NCBI GenBank assembly: GCA_022478985.1
Contig: JAKSZP010005633.1
Coordinates: 1 to 64,000, forward strand
Length of the DNA: 64,000 bases
Source of the DNA: Massospora cicadina
Lineage: Eukaryota > Entomophthoromycota > Entomophthoromycetes > Entomophthorales > Entomophthoraceae
Direction: 5' to 3'
The notes beneath the pieces are model-generated. The model ran no database searches, was not told the DNA's origin, and saw only the letters and a program-made list of their open reading frames with translations. The position numbers and the translations under genes are program-made. Below, piece after piece: positions 1 through 10,907 of the stretch; position 1 is the first letter of the stretch, and every line of letters starts with the position of its first letter.

Positions 1-742
1 ATTATGGTTGGTTTGCTTAGATTGAGAGGAAAATGTTAGGGACACGTCTCTGACTCTTTCCATTTGAGGTCTTGAGGATGTCCAATGACAGAATCCTAGC
101 CAGGATGGGGAAGACCATCGCTGCTGAGACAAGGAAGGTTGATTAAATGGCAACAGTTGCCGTTTCATCAAAGAGGTGTCAATTGAGGGCTAGATGGCCA
201 AACCCCTTATAAATTCCCTAGGATTCACTATAATAAAAAAAGGAAAAAACAACTAGTACTATGAAAAACATTATTAGTTTTATTGTAGATTTGGTTATAG
301 TTAGACTATCAGCATCCAGTATGAAGTTCCATCTCAAGGATATTATTGCAGAAGGCAATAATTGGTAGACTCTCAGAGAGAAGAGTAGAGATCTGAGCGG
401 GGATCTAGAGATGAAGGGAACCACAACTAAGGGATTGCTGCCAACTGTGTGTTAGGCTGAAAGAAACTGTCATCAGGAGATCTTGACAAAGATCAGGTGG
501 AAAATATTGCAGGGAACGAATCCCTACAAGTATGACTATCAAGTATTTAATTGGAAATACCGGCCAAATCGTTGGGCCTGATAATAGTTCTAATTCAACT
601 ACACATAAATAGTCTTCATAATATTATTGAATAATATATTCTTTATAACGCGAGGTGCATGAGGAAATCAAACATGTGCAGTAAAAAGATCACTAGGGTT
701 GACAACCAATAATCAACTCCTGAGTAAATTTTTACACTGTCT
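1..742 (+). repeat. LTR of Ty3-like family F (LTR1, cut by window edge)
   Basis: Positions 1-742 align along their length with 3514-4234, the second F LTR. Both contain the 'atggttggtttgct' start region, the 'ggatgtccaatga' block, the 'tataaattccc' TATA-like block and the 'gtgcagt' block near the end. The left end is outside the window. Orientation is inferred from the plus-strand pol that follows LTR2. There is no credible gene inside; a minus-strand frame at 218-424 is a shadow. The two copies have diverged substantially, so the element is old. Confidence 0.75.
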
Positions 743-975
743 AAGGTATAAATTATCCTTTATACCTTTTTATGAGCCCTTTTTACCTTTTTATATTGAA
801 GGAAAACCATAACAGTTAAATTTATAGCTCCTTAATTCATAGATTTTGTAACCTCAAATCTAGATTATAATTATGAGTTACCTTAAACTTAAGCTTAAGC
901 TTTATAGTATAAACTGTATGATAAAGCCAAATATTTGAAAGTAAACAATTATCATTCTTAAGAATAACAAAAAGA

Positions 976-1118
976 GGAGTGGAAATCATAGCGGGGTGAC
1001 TCCTGATCCACTCTGGGTCAGGTTTTGATTGAAACAGGTTTAAAACCAGCACAGGAAAAAGAAAATTTGGCGTGGTATATTTGTCCCAAAGTCGATCCAC
1101 CTCATTTACTTTTAAAAA
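976..1118 (+). mobile_element. Short tRNA-like SINE, family b (degenerate)
   Basis: The stretch 'caggttttgattgaaac' followed by 'gtggtatatttgtcccaaag' and 'ccacctcattta' matches the B-box region and 3' tail of the well-defined SINE-b copy at 8185-8315 (read on its own strand). The left limit is uncertain and no clear duplication of the target was found. Related degenerate copy: 46575-46675. Confidence 0.5.
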
Positions 1119-1475
1119 TTATTAAAAAATTGATACTAATCTACTTATTAAGTGTCCTGAAATATTAGTATCTAAAAGCCATTTACACTTGCCTATTGTA
1201 TATTACTTATACACATGTTTACATAAAGTCCTTGTGTGCACCCATTATGTATTGAAAGTGAGTGTACCTGATTTGTACCATTAGAACAAATTCATGTTTT
1301 AACCTAATCCAGATTGATCTTATTTTCTGAAATTATTTAGCACTATATTAAAGAAATAGTCCCTCAGATAAAATCTCTTGAGTAGCTTAATTAGCTTTAA
1401 AGTTGATATTATGTTTGAGAGTAAAATTTTTTTATACAAGCACAAAGTTGTATTAATAATATAATCTTTTTATTT

Positions 1476-1715
1476 CTAATGAGCCAGCCAGGTGATGGGA
1501 ATTATTGAAGGCTCACAGGAGTAAAGCAAAAAAAATAAAAAGAATGAAACCAAACCATATTGAAACAAAACTTAAAAACAGATAAAGTGAAACAGAAAGA
1601 GAAAATGAATTTACCCAGAAGAAAGTGCAAACCTCTATCTGACTATGGCAGAGGGGGAGGGAAGTTTTATGCCATAACCAAAGTTTGTTTGAATGTAACA
1701 TTATATTTATTTGAG
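1476..1715 (-). mobile_element. 3' fragment of retroposon C (C4), 5'-truncated
   Basis: The block 'gagccagccaggtgatgg' (from 1482) and the A-rich stretch after it match the 3' ends of C1 (21060 on) and C2 (24480 on), including the 'agaggggga' motif about 180 bases further in. Only the last 240 bases of the element are present, the usual 5' truncation of a target-primed non-LTR insertion. The side matching the poly-A tail is at about 1465-1476. Confidence 0.55.
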
Positions 1716-2224
1716 GCAAGCTGTGAATGCAACATTGCAATCACATTTTTAAATTTTCAGTTGGGGAACAGGACTAAAACATAATTTAAAAAATCGGCTT
1801 TAAGTCCTAACATATTTATATTCAATCAATCTTAATTTAGCAATGATGAAAAATCAATTTTAATAGTAATAAGTACCCAGTATTTGACCAATTTTAAATT
1901 AGCATTTGACCCTAAATGAATGCCAATAAATACTACTCTAATTGAAGAAAATTGTGATGCTGTTATATAAAAATTTCAGATTCAACATTGTTGAAAAATC
2001 CTTTATGAGTTTTAAATGATAAATATTTCAATCATGAGTCTCATAAGCTCAGAAATCCCCCTACTGATTAGTTAGCTTATAAGTCTTTCCTTTCTAAAAA
2101 ATTGCAAGTTACTTATTTAAATTTCCTAGTTAAAAGTATTTCAAAATTTTCATAAGAGAATTTACCTACTTATCATGCTATGGTGTGAATCAACAAGACT
2201 GTATATTATGTGACATTGTCATAG

Positions 2225-2440
2225 CAGTAGAATCCTAGTAACTTGCACTCAGATTGTTAATCATCTACTTACCCATGCAGTAGCAGTTCCACTCAACATG
2301 TGACTTATGTACATTATTAACCATATATCTTGTTCTAGATGATTCTTACTTGAGCATGCGTATGGTCTTACTTCTCCAATATTCTAGCACAACACCTGAT
2401 AGACGTAGACCATGACATTAAAACAAATAAATATAAATTT
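2225..2440. repeat. Unclassified repeat G, copy 1
   Basis: Shares an ordered set of blocks with 9375-9560 ('ttatgtac..tatcaaccatat', 'gttctaga', 'gcacaacacc/gcacagcacc', 'gaccatgac/gactatgac'). There are no coding features, terminal repeats or target duplication that I can place, so the element type is unknown. Confidence 0.4.
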
Positions 2441-3321
2441 TGTCTCCATCTTTGTTACCATATAGTAACCAAATAAGCCACAGACCTCCATTTCTTGTAT
2501 ATGAATTTTAACACTGTAGTAATAGTAGTACTTGATTTCTCTTTGTGATACTTTAGGTTCATTATTAATTGCATCCATTTTTTAGCCTATACCAAGCTGT
2601 CAGATTCTTCTTGCAAGGGATCACCCCTGACCCACTTTGGTACCACAGAGGCTGAATTATCCCACAACGCTCTTGCACGCCTTCACCTATAATCACATTT
2701 AAAAACATGCTGATAAAATCACAAAACCTTACATGAAGAAGTGGAATCTCACAACTTCACCTTTAAATTAAACCTAGCAGATTGGATATTGAACATTCTA
2801 ATGGAACACTGGGTTTACCCTCTTCATTGGACGAGTATATCAACCTGGGGTACTGTATGGTCACCCCTGAATAGTCCTGAGATGCCTCTTAGTCCGCGTT
2901 TTTGTCACTGAAACAAGACAAAATCTCATTATCTTAATATGTTACTAGTATTTGTTTTAACCAGTACACAAGTCCCTCTCACTCAGGTTACTCGTATGTT
3001 TTATCAGAACTTGGGAGAAGAGTTACTGAGAGCTACTGTGGCTACCCAATTTTTTTATCGAGCTGGAAGAAAGATATCCTTGCACCCAAGGTTAAGTACA
3101 ACTGTGAGATTTTGCCCATATTTCCAGCTGGCTAAATTACCAGGGGTCACTAGGGTATAAATCTCAATAGCAAAGTGAATTGGACATTGGTTGACCCTGA
3201 TTTTGGGGTAGCAATGTTTGGGGGATTTTAGGTAATTTTCCTGGGTCAGATCCATCAGGGATCAATCCAGGTGAATGCTTAAGATCTCGTTGGGCAGAGT
3301 TGCCAACGAAATAGGGGCATC

Positions 3322-4234
3322 TGATAGTTGATTGATGATTAACTATCAGGTGTACCAATTGGGATTGATCAGGTTTCATCACTGACCAATTGGAAATTAA
3401 AGTATCAAGTTACAATGCAAGTTATGCCACCTGCAACTAGTGAATCGATCAATTGATTTGTGACCTGCTTTAATGGGTAACAAGTCTTATTATCTAAGCA
3501 GGCCAATCACCAAATATGGTTGGTTTGCTGAAATTGAGAGGAAGATGTTAGGGACACATTTTCTGACTCTTTCTGTTTTAGGTCTTGGGGATGTCCAATG
3601 ACGGAATCCTAGCCAGGGTGGGGAAGACCATCGCTGATGAGATGACAATGGGTAATTCAACAGCAATGGCTGCCGTTTCATTGATGAGGTGCCAACTAAG
3701 GGTTGGGTGCCAAATTCCCACTATAAATTCCCCTAAGAATTCACTTAATAAAGATAACTACTTACCAGAGTATTATCATAATATACTTTACCAGAATCCA
3801 TTTTGAGTTCTATTCTTTATCAAGGAAATTATTGCTGTTTGCTTTAATTGGGAGACTCTTTAAAATAAAGGTGAGGATCTGAGCGTGGATTCAGAGAAGA
3901 GAATCTGAGCTGAATCAGGGATTGTTGCCGACTGTGTGTCACCAGAGACAGGCTGTAAATAAGGATCTGAGCATGGATCAATTTAGGCGGTATAAGGGAA
4001 CGAATCCCTATTGAAGACATCTTAAGTATTTTGAGGGAAAATACTGGTCAAGCGTTGGACCCAATACTAGTGCTTATTCAACTATGGATAATAGTCTCCA
4101 TACTATTATCAAATGAATACATATTACTATTAGACAGCGCGGAGAATTGCACAACACCAAACCTGTGCAGTTAATTCATTAGGGGGTATCAGCTGAGAAT
4201 AATCACAAAACCCTATAAATTTTAACAACTGTCA
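3322..4234 (+). repeat. LTR of family F (LTR2)
   Basis: Starts TGATAGTT and ends ..ACTGTCA, giving the TG...CA form of an LTR (913 bp). It is preceded by a purine-rich tract and followed after one base by a TGGCGCTCTC primer-binding site. The first 27 bases form an inverted repeat (TGATAGTT...AACTATCA). It matches the LTR at the window start. TATA-like 'ctataaattcccc' lies at about 3721. Confidence 0.75.
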
Positions 4235-4235
4235 T

Positions 4236-4253
4236 TGGCGCTCTCAAGAGAGG
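4236..4253 (+). promoter_or_regulatory. Primer-binding site of family F
   Basis: The sequence TGGCGCTCTCAAGAGAGG starts one base after the LTR end. PBS sequences complementary to a tRNA 3' end begin with TGG, and TGGCGC is a common beginning in Ty3 elements. So F uses tRNA priming, unlike family A in this window. The primer tRNA was not identified. Confidence 0.6.
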
Positions 4254-4489
4254 TCTTATAATCAAGTCTAGTCCTACATAACCATGGCACCCTTGTTTCT
4301 AGTGAAAACCTAGCTCACATTGTGACTACCTTACCTGTACCTGATGTCTTTGGCATTCCTGGAGGAGTTTATAAGGCCTCTAGCATCAGAGGAGTAATTC
4401 AACCTTAAATCATAAGCTCAACTCTGGATTAGCTGATGAGTTTGAATAATAATTTGGATAACCCTTATTCATACTTGATCATATATTTA

Positions 4490-7400
4490 TGACTAAGCGT
4501 AAAATTTGTCATGGCGTGGTTATTGTAAAAAGTTTTTGAGGCACTGGTGGATACTATTGCAAAAGAAAACTTTGTTGATATTGTTTTAGTAAAGTGATTG
4601 TGACTGCCCATCTCGCCTGGGGATAATGTTACCTTTGTTGACATCTTCAAGAGCGCCTTAAGAAGAAAGTCTAACGTCCATTTTCTTTTAGTGAAACCTT
4701 TCATAGTTTTAAAGAGAGTTTTTGTGCCCTAGAAAATTTTACTTGCCCAGTTATACTTGGCATGAAGTGTTGTTCTAAGTTATCCCTAATTTTATACGGG
4801 ATAGATCTAGTCACTTTGCACCCAGAAGTGAAACCATGTGGCGGTAGTGTTTTTTAATCACCCACTAAGGGTCCTTCTTTGGCGTAGCCATGTTGGTTCC
4901 TCATCTCTAAACCTACCTCCAGAGTTTTTTATCTTTCTTCATGTATTTGATCCTTGATTCATCTGATTTTATCTTCTCCATCCCATTCACTTTCTCGTTG
5001 AGTTTAAGGATAGTGAGGAGCTTCCTAAGGGGTTCCTAGTATACTTTTTTACCAAAAGGCTAGAGAGTCTCTGGGCGCCTATGTGAAAGATTTGTATTGG
5101 AGGTCTCGTCCGCCCCTCCAAATCTTCTGTGATTTTACCTGTAATTCTGGCTCCTAAGTCAAACAGTGACCTTCGCCCTTGTGTAGACTTCCAATAGCTC
5201 AATATAAGTACTCAACCAGATTCTTACTACATGCCGTGGATGAAGATAAATGCCTAATATAATTGCAGACAGAAAATTTTTTGATCTGTACCTGTTCAAT
5301 GCCTTTATCTAGCACCCAGTCAACCTACGCTCTATTGATGCATCAGTTTTAAGTGTCACATGGGCATCTTTGAATATAAAGTAATGCTTTTTGGACCCAG
5401 CATTGAAATTTCTGTATTCCAACTCAGGATCAACTAGGCGTTGGGCGATCTTGTGGGAAATGCTATATGGCATATATGGATGTCATTCTAGTTTTTTGTT
5501 TCTGAAAAAAGGCAAAAACATTTCAAGGACGTCAAGAAGTTTCAACAGAAAATTGCCAAAGCTAACCTGAGGTTATAGCTAGCCAAGTGTGAGTTCAACA
5601 CAGAATCTATATCTTTTTAAAGTAAGTAATTTTAAGATAAAATGGTTATTTATCCTGTCAAGATGCCAGTAAAGGAATTAACTTCCCCTGAGGATAAGAT
5701 TGGTGATCAAAGTTTTCTTATTGTGGTCAACTTATTCTGACCAGTTTTCAAAGGATCTCTCATCCATTGCCACTCCATTGACCCACCTTACAGACTAGGA
5801 TCCTTTTTCTGGGTAAGCAAGAGATTCAGGCTTCTAAGTTGTGAAGTAAAGCCTCTTCACTGCGCTCATCATGGCCCAATATCTTCTCAATCACCATTTC
5901 ATTGTAGACACAGGTGCATCTAACTATGATTTGAGATGGTCTTTTATGAAAGGGTATAGATATTTAGAGCATCCTGTGTGTTTCTTTCAGTTTATGGCTG
6001 CTTCCCGCAAAGACCAACTATCCAGTGTGTGACAAGAATCTCCTTTTCATCATAGCTATAAACAAAATGGAAACACCACAATTTGTAAACCCACCATCCT
6101 TTCATCATAAATATATACTATAGTGCAACCTTAGCTTAAATTGTCCTCACAAATTGAACCAACACCAAGCCCGTTGGCGCAGGAACTCATTCAAAGCTGC
6201 TTTACAAATAGATAAAAGCCTGTTACCTCAACTTAATTCCATATCTCCTCAACCATAACCCTTAGCTAGCTTTATTAAACTAAACTGAACTAGTATGATG
6301 TCATGATCATGCTTCCACCCAATCTTTTGTAATGATCATTAGATCCAACTACATACACTTAAAGAAGTTGCAGGAATTCCCAGGTTGTTGCGCATTTAGT
6401 AAGAAGATGTAGGAAGCATTTTGAAGGGCTCTAACAAAGAGGCGCACAAGAGCTATACAACTAGCAAGGTGAAAATTCTGCTCAATCAGAGAATTTGCAT
6501 ACGCTTTAATGAACTTCATAATGAAATACTGAATGCTTAGCATGATTATCCCTTGGATGGTGACCATGGAGTCAATAAGATAGTATTTTTGATTAAACAT
6601 AATTAATATAAGCATTGGATGTAAGTTATAACGAAAATATATTCACTAATTGCCTAACATGTTCAGAGAAAGCCCTCTTTCTCCAAGCCCCAGGTTATGT
6701 TGATGCTACTTTAAATTTTCTGTAGATCCTGGTCATCTATCAGTGTATTTCATCACCTATTTGTCACTGTCAAATGGGATTGATGCGATTATGGTGGTAG
6801 TGGCCCATCTTACCAAGTATGTGAAATTATATACTTTAAATTAACGCATCCTACAAGAGAACATCTGATATATTTAAAGAAGAGATACTATTAAAACATG
6901 ATCTACCAGATGAAGTGGTACCAGATTGAAGATCCCAGTTTATATCACAAATTTGGAATCACTTTTTGTACACCTTAGGCATCAAGCCTTGTCTCTCCTC
7001 TGATTACCATTTACAGTCAGATTGCTAGATGGAAATGTCCAACCAGAATCTAGAGCAATATATCTGCTGTTTTTCTATTGCTCAGCGGGATACTTGTACA
7101 CTTAGCTTCCCTCACCCAATCCGCTTACTATAATCATAATCACTTTTAGAAAGGAATTTCATCATTTTTTTCTAATCATGGTCAACATCTCTGGTTTAAT
7201 AGCAGCCTGATGGAGTGGTACCAGCCGCAGATGATCTAGTAACCAACATACAGTTGTACTGCTGCCCTGAAGACCAACTTTAAAAAAGTCATTCAAGACC
7301 AAAAATTATGCTATTATGTTTTTTGCTCTACCCTATTATTTATAAAGAAGATGATTGGCAACTTCATACTCAGTACCGCTTAATTCCTGTAGAATGCTTC

Positions 7401-7760
7401 AAGCTTAGTCCTCTTGCCCTAAGACTATACAATGTGCTCCCCCAATGAATGAAATGGCTTAAGATTTGGCACTACCTGAATGTTCTCAAGCGTACCCTGT
7501 TTTCTATGCTTTGAACTAAGGAAGTTTGAGATTTTGTAGCTGAAAACAATTCTTAGTATGTTCAAAGTTATTTAAAGCGGAATATGATGTAAAGGCTCTT
7601 TAGGAGACCAAGATACTTAGAGAAAAACGTTTAAACACGTCAAATGGATGAGATGCATCATTGAGGAGGCCATCTGTAAATTGTCTTTAGTTTGCGCCCT
7701 CAAACCAGAGAAGATCAAAGTTTATTTTAAGTCAAAAAGGCATAGCTTATGGAATGGTGT
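4490..7760 (+). pseudogene. Ty3-like pol remnant of family F
   Basis: Translation in shifting plus-strand frames shows a protease remnant (ALVDT..ENFVD at about 4540), an RT N-terminal region (about 5060-5220, 'LRPCVDF'-like), an RT active-site remnant YMD at about 5474 where the fourth residue is changed, an RNase H remnant (about 5900, FIVDTGASNY) and integrase core remnants (about 6760-7030). There are dozens of stops and frameshifts. The gag region is missing: only about 300 bases separate the PBS from the protease. The stretch at about 6040-6680 shows no pol similarity and may be an insertion. No matching 3' LTR is seen downstream. Confidence 0.65.
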
Positions 7761-7769
7761 CATAATACA

Positions 7770-8168
7770 GGCTTTCCTGGATGCAACATTTCACTAATAA
7801 ATCAAAAATATATGCATATTGGTCCTCAGGCCCTATAGAACTAACTACTACAAAAAACAGCATCCTAGTTAGCAAAATCAGATACAGACAAAATGAATTT
7901 GCATCAAGACCTTATTGACTTTAGTAGCAATAAAACCCCCTTTTTGATCTATCTACAACAGTATTTTACATCACATACAACTCCAATCAAAACACTTTTA
8001 AAAATGAAGGAAGATTGGATTCAGCTATCTTATAGGTTCAAAAATCAACCTTGGTACCTAATACCTGATAACTTTTTAATATATAAATGTCTCACTTATG
8101 GCTCCCAGCAGCGCTGTATCCCCTACTAGTGAACTAGAAAATAATTAGTCCCCCTTTCTAAATTTCTC
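7770..8168. other. Stretch without recognised gene
   Basis: A plus-strand frame at 7893-8129 (78 codons, AT-rich) has no recognised motif. It follows the F integrase remnant and may be its decayed tail. Nothing else is seen before the SINE target duplication at 8169. Confidence 0.3.
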
Positions 8169-8184
8169 TAGATTCTTTTTCTAA

Positions 8185-8315
8185 AAAAATTTATTTGAGG
8201 TGGGTCAAACTTGGGACATTTACCACACCGAGAATTTTTCTAGCCAGTACAGGTTTTGAACTCAAAACCTGCACTTAGGGTGGAAGCAGTTTTATTTGCT
8301 CAGCTAACCAACCTT
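8185..8315 (-). mobile_element. SINE-b, complete copy with perfect target duplication
   Basis: A 131-bp unit is flanked by a perfect 16-bp direct repeat TAGATTCTTTTTCTAA (8169-8184 and 8316-8331), the mark of target-primed retroposition. On the minus strand it begins 'GGTTGGTTAGCTGAGC' (A-box-like) and has 'GAGTTCAAAAC' inside a strong stem CAGGTTTTG..CAAAACCTG (B box and T-arm-like). It ends 'GACCCACCTCAAATAAA' plus a T/A-rich tail. The head is tRNA-derived; the tail is shared with SINE-a and with retroposon C. Confidence 0.85.
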
Positions 8316-8345
8316 TAGATTCTTTTTCTAACTAAGTAAATAAAA

Positions 8346-8762
8346 CTATACACAAATCACTTTGGATTTTGCTCTATATGCAAGGAGAGTGTCTGTAACT
8401 CTCCCGTTCCCATTGAGGTAGTGTGAGATGCACAGCCACACCGCCAGGGAACTAGTCATTAGGAAAATGGTAAACAGGGTACCGCAAAAGATGCCAGAGC
8501 CAAAATAACCTAGTGCAAGGGTGGATAACGCGGTACAGAGTAGTTGATAACAAATAAGCAGTGACACTTGGGTAGATCCCATGGGGTGAGCCCATACCCA
8601 AGAAAAGATCTGTGCTGGGCGGTTTAGGTGCCTTAATCTGGAGGGGGCCAAGGTTGCCCAGCTGTGCACTTGAAATTGTAGATAATTTTGTGAATATAGA
8701 ATGGCCAACATTGATAAAGACCTCCTGAGGAGGTCTATGCACAGGTTTGCCCCAGTACTCAT
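8346..8762 (-). CDS. LTR leader reading frame (ORF-TM), intact
   Basis: 138 codons covering the R-U5 part of the solo LTR and running 33 bases past its end. The middle and C-terminal half are strongly hydrophobic, with two likely membrane segments around 'VSLLICYQLLCTALSTLAL' and 'LFTIFLMTSSLAVWLCI', followed by a short polar end with 'GRVTDTLL'. A1 has the matching 'LVLMTSSLALALC' and 'NRRVIDTL' in the same frame. In a complete element the frame would begin shortly downstream of the predicted RNA start. Function unknown. Confidence 0.45.
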   Translation of the reverse strand: MSTGANLCIDLLRRSLSMLAILYSQNYLQFQVHSWATLAPSRLRHLNRPAQIFSWVWAHPMGSTQVSLLICYQLLCTALSTLALGYFGSGIFCGTLFTIFLMTSSLAVWLCISHYLNGNGRVTDTLLAYRAKSKVICV

Positions 8763-9280
8763 AAATTTAAAAAAGTAAATGATTGGGGAAATTTTATTAA
8801 AGGGAGTTGATCAACGAAGAAGGTTGGTCTCAAGGAATCATACTTAAACAATTGGGGGAAAATCATTGGTAGGTGAAAGTGGTGCTAAGCCCAAGTGCAC
8901 CAATAAGTGCACATTTCTGTCAGACAGGGTACTATAGCTTGAGATCGACTGGAACTTGAGGTATTGATTGAAGGCAAGACTGTTCCAAGTTAGAAAAGTT
9001 TCTAATTTAATGGGTTTCAAAGCCTCATTCGCTGAGCAACCAATAGGACCTTTGCTATTAGAAACATAGTTGGTGCGTTTTAACGCCCTGGATGAAACGC
9101 CAGGACAAGCATCACGCACATTCCCAGGACCAATCTGGGCATACTTGGCCTGTACCCAGCGTTGGTCCATGGTATGCTTAAGGTTAGGGAAGCCTGCCAA
9201 CTTCACCTTTTTGGCCTCCTGATGTGCAGCTTCATCTGTGCTGTTGGTTCCCACAATTATGTCATCATCAAGCCATGAAA
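8379..9280 (-). repeat. Solo LTR of chromovirus family A
   Basis: About 900 bp on the minus strand, starting TTTCATGGC (TGTCATGGC in other copies) and ending CACTCTCCTTGCA. It is flanked by CTATA (8374-8378) and CTATC (9281-9285), a near-perfect 5-bp duplication, so it is a complete solo LTR from recombination between two LTRs. It aligns with the LTRs of A1 and A3 and with the solo copy at 48492. Unusually, two long sense-strand reading frames cover most of it (listed separately). Confidence 0.85.
8844..9254 (-). CDS. LTR U3 reading frame (ORF-U3), intact
   Basis: 136 codons without a stop in the U3 part of a solo LTR. The core 'KHTMDQRWVQAKYAQ' recurs in all A-family LTRs with conservative changes (KHTVDQRWVQ, KYTLDQRWVE). 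The end 'DRNVHLLVHLGLAPLS' matches 'DGSVRLLVNLSLDPLP' in A3. Codon third positions differ between copies while residues are kept, which favours a real protein. The A1 copies show two similar segments 'VYSxNxDGS', suggesting an internal repeat. No known family is recognised. It could also be frame conservation by chance within a constrained promoter. In an element it would lie after pol, in the 3' LTR. Confidence 0.5.
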   Translation of the reverse strand: MGTNSTDEAAHQEAKKVKLAGFPNLKHTMDQRWVQAKYAQIGPGNVRDACPGVSSRALKRTNYVSNSKGPIGCSANEALKPIKLETFLTWNSLAFNQYLKFQSISSYSTLSDRNVHLLVHLGLAPLSPTNDFPPIV

Positions 9281-9344
9281 CTATCTATAAATTATGGTGT
9301 AAACTAACAAGGATGTGGATGCCGTCATATTTTCACTAGCTTTG

Positions 9345-9720
9345 GAACCTTATAAACTTTCTCTCCTATTTGTTATCATTTACCTATTCCTCGCCAGTAG
9401 CATTTTCACTTAACAAGTGAATTATGTACGGTATCAACCATATCTGGTGTTCTAGATTACTTCTGCCTGACATTTGTGCGAGCCTGCCTCACTAATAGAC
9501 TTGCACAGCACCCTATATAAATGGACTATGACAATTATAAGGCATCTTTTCAGGGTCATTGGATTATTTGGCTCTGATTATAAGGAAAGCAAAAGGTTGA
9601 GTATCTGTGTAGTGAGGTTGAGGAATGTAAAAGATGAATTTATAATTAAAGCTTAGCCATTATGAGAGCTTTTAAATGATTATTGTAATGATGTTTGGCT
9701 TGAATGATGTCATTATGAAT
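9345..9720. repeat. Unclassified repeat G, copy 2, and flank
   Basis: 9375-9560 matches 2225-2440 block by block. A 60-codon plus frame at 9474-9656 crosses it but has no recognised motif. The flank to 9720 is AT-rich with no gene. Confidence 0.35.
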
Positions 9721-10907
9721 TAAGAAAAGTGTCTATTGTTGGGGTGAATTTCATCATTAGTGATAACTGTGTCATACCATTAAGACTTTTAAGGGCTTCT
9801 GTAACGGTTTTATAAAATTTATGGATTTTGTTCTTTGAGGTGCATCTTTAATTGGGGTAAGTAATGGGACATTTTTTATAGTATTTAAACTAATTTATAA
9901 AAAATATTTTGGAGTTGATTACTTTCAGGTGAGGATACCATAGCCATGGTAAGCTGGTGATCACCTAGGAATGGTTTGGCATTGGTTTTAAAAATAAATT
10001 TTGAGTGAAGTTTGAGTACTAAAGTCTGAAACATGAACAAAGTCAATTGTTAAACTGAGGTAGTAATGATTAAGCTAAATAGTAACCTCATTAAATAAGG
10101 CCTATAGGTTCTTGTTTAAGGTAATGGGGCTTTGGCATAGATTTGGGATTGGGTAGGCAAAATGGGATGAGGCTTGATTGCAAACAGGGTTAAGCTCTAT
10201 ACCAATTGGCTGGGGCGTTTGAAGGCTATGGGGTTAGGGGAGACCTGATTGGCTGGTGCAGGAACAGATGCAGCTGCATCTTGTGAAGGGGGAAGAGGGA
10301 TAATTGAATCCAAGTTGAAAAATGTCATGGTTTAGCAGTGGGGCATATGCTGGAGGGAGTGTGTTTGGAATCCACATATTAGGTGAGGGAGGAGAATTTG
10401 TACTTAGAGTGGTCAACTTAAAGCAGGAAGGGCATATAGCCTGCTCTCTCTGCACATGAGCCCAGAAGCATGATCTGGGGCAGAGGGGGCAATGTCTCAG
10501 ATGGTAATATAATTGAGGATGGTGAATCAAAGTGAGCAAGTTATTGAAAAAAGCGCATCTAAACTGAGGTGAGAGTCCACATTTGGGATCACAAACTTCT
10601 GTTGGGGTCAGAACTGTAGGTGGCCAAACTGTTTACTAGCTACCTGTGAAACAATTTGAAAGATGTGAGTAGGCAGACCTTCAAACTTAACCACTAGAGT
10701 GGAATCTGCAGATAACTTGATGCAAGTGGTTGAAAGGGGATGTCATGGAAGACCAGGTGCACAGTCACCGTGACAGAAATATCAGCTTCATTTGTTATGT
10801 CAAGAATGAAACACTCCTTATAAGGGAAGATTTTAATGAAAACAGAAGGCTACATTGCTTCCTTGGACTTTTTGATTATGGCCATATCTGGGTATTGGAA
10901 GAGATTC
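9720..10907 (-). mobile_element. Retroposon C3, 3' portion (split by A2)
   Basis: Minus-strand copy of family C. Blocks such as 'agctggtgatcac' and 'ggtttggcattggttt' match C1 near 21670. The region read on the minus strand at 10234-10539 carries the decayed zinc-knuckle region. The left limit is approximate and the usual 3' tail is not clearly visible. The element is interrupted at 10907 by A2 and resumes at 20471, where 'gctgctctggatgagaa' matches C2 at about 26101. Confidence 0.65.
10234..10539 (-). pseudogene. Zinc-knuckle (gag/ORF1-like) remnant of C3
   Basis: A minus-strand frame of 101 codons containing 'CFWAHVQREQAICPSCF', which lines up with 'PFWAHVEGRQTICPSCF' of C2. In C2 this begins a C-X2-C-X4-H-X4-C knuckle. 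Here the histidine and last cysteine are lost. Upstream on the same strand, 10750-10860 keeps the N-terminal 'FPYKECF...NEAD' pattern of the family. It is an ORF1-type nucleic-acid binding protein, now broken and also cut by A2. Confidence 0.55.

Larger units (their letters stand above)
743..3321 (+). other. Decayed internal part of F with small insertions
   Basis: This stretch lies between two F LTRs and has no intact coding region. It holds a SINE-b copy (about 976-1118), a 3' fragment of retroposon C (1476-1715) and a repeat shared with 9375-9560. The last 400 bases (about 2940-3300) have some coding look, with a plus-strand frame at 2939-3160 of unknown product. They end in a purine-rich run 'ataggggcatc' directly before LTR2, which is where a polypurine tract is expected. 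No function is claimed. Confidence 0.45.

Noticed and set aside
6349..6615. 88-codon minus-strand frame
   Set aside because: No motif, AT-rich, within the decayed F region; likely chance.
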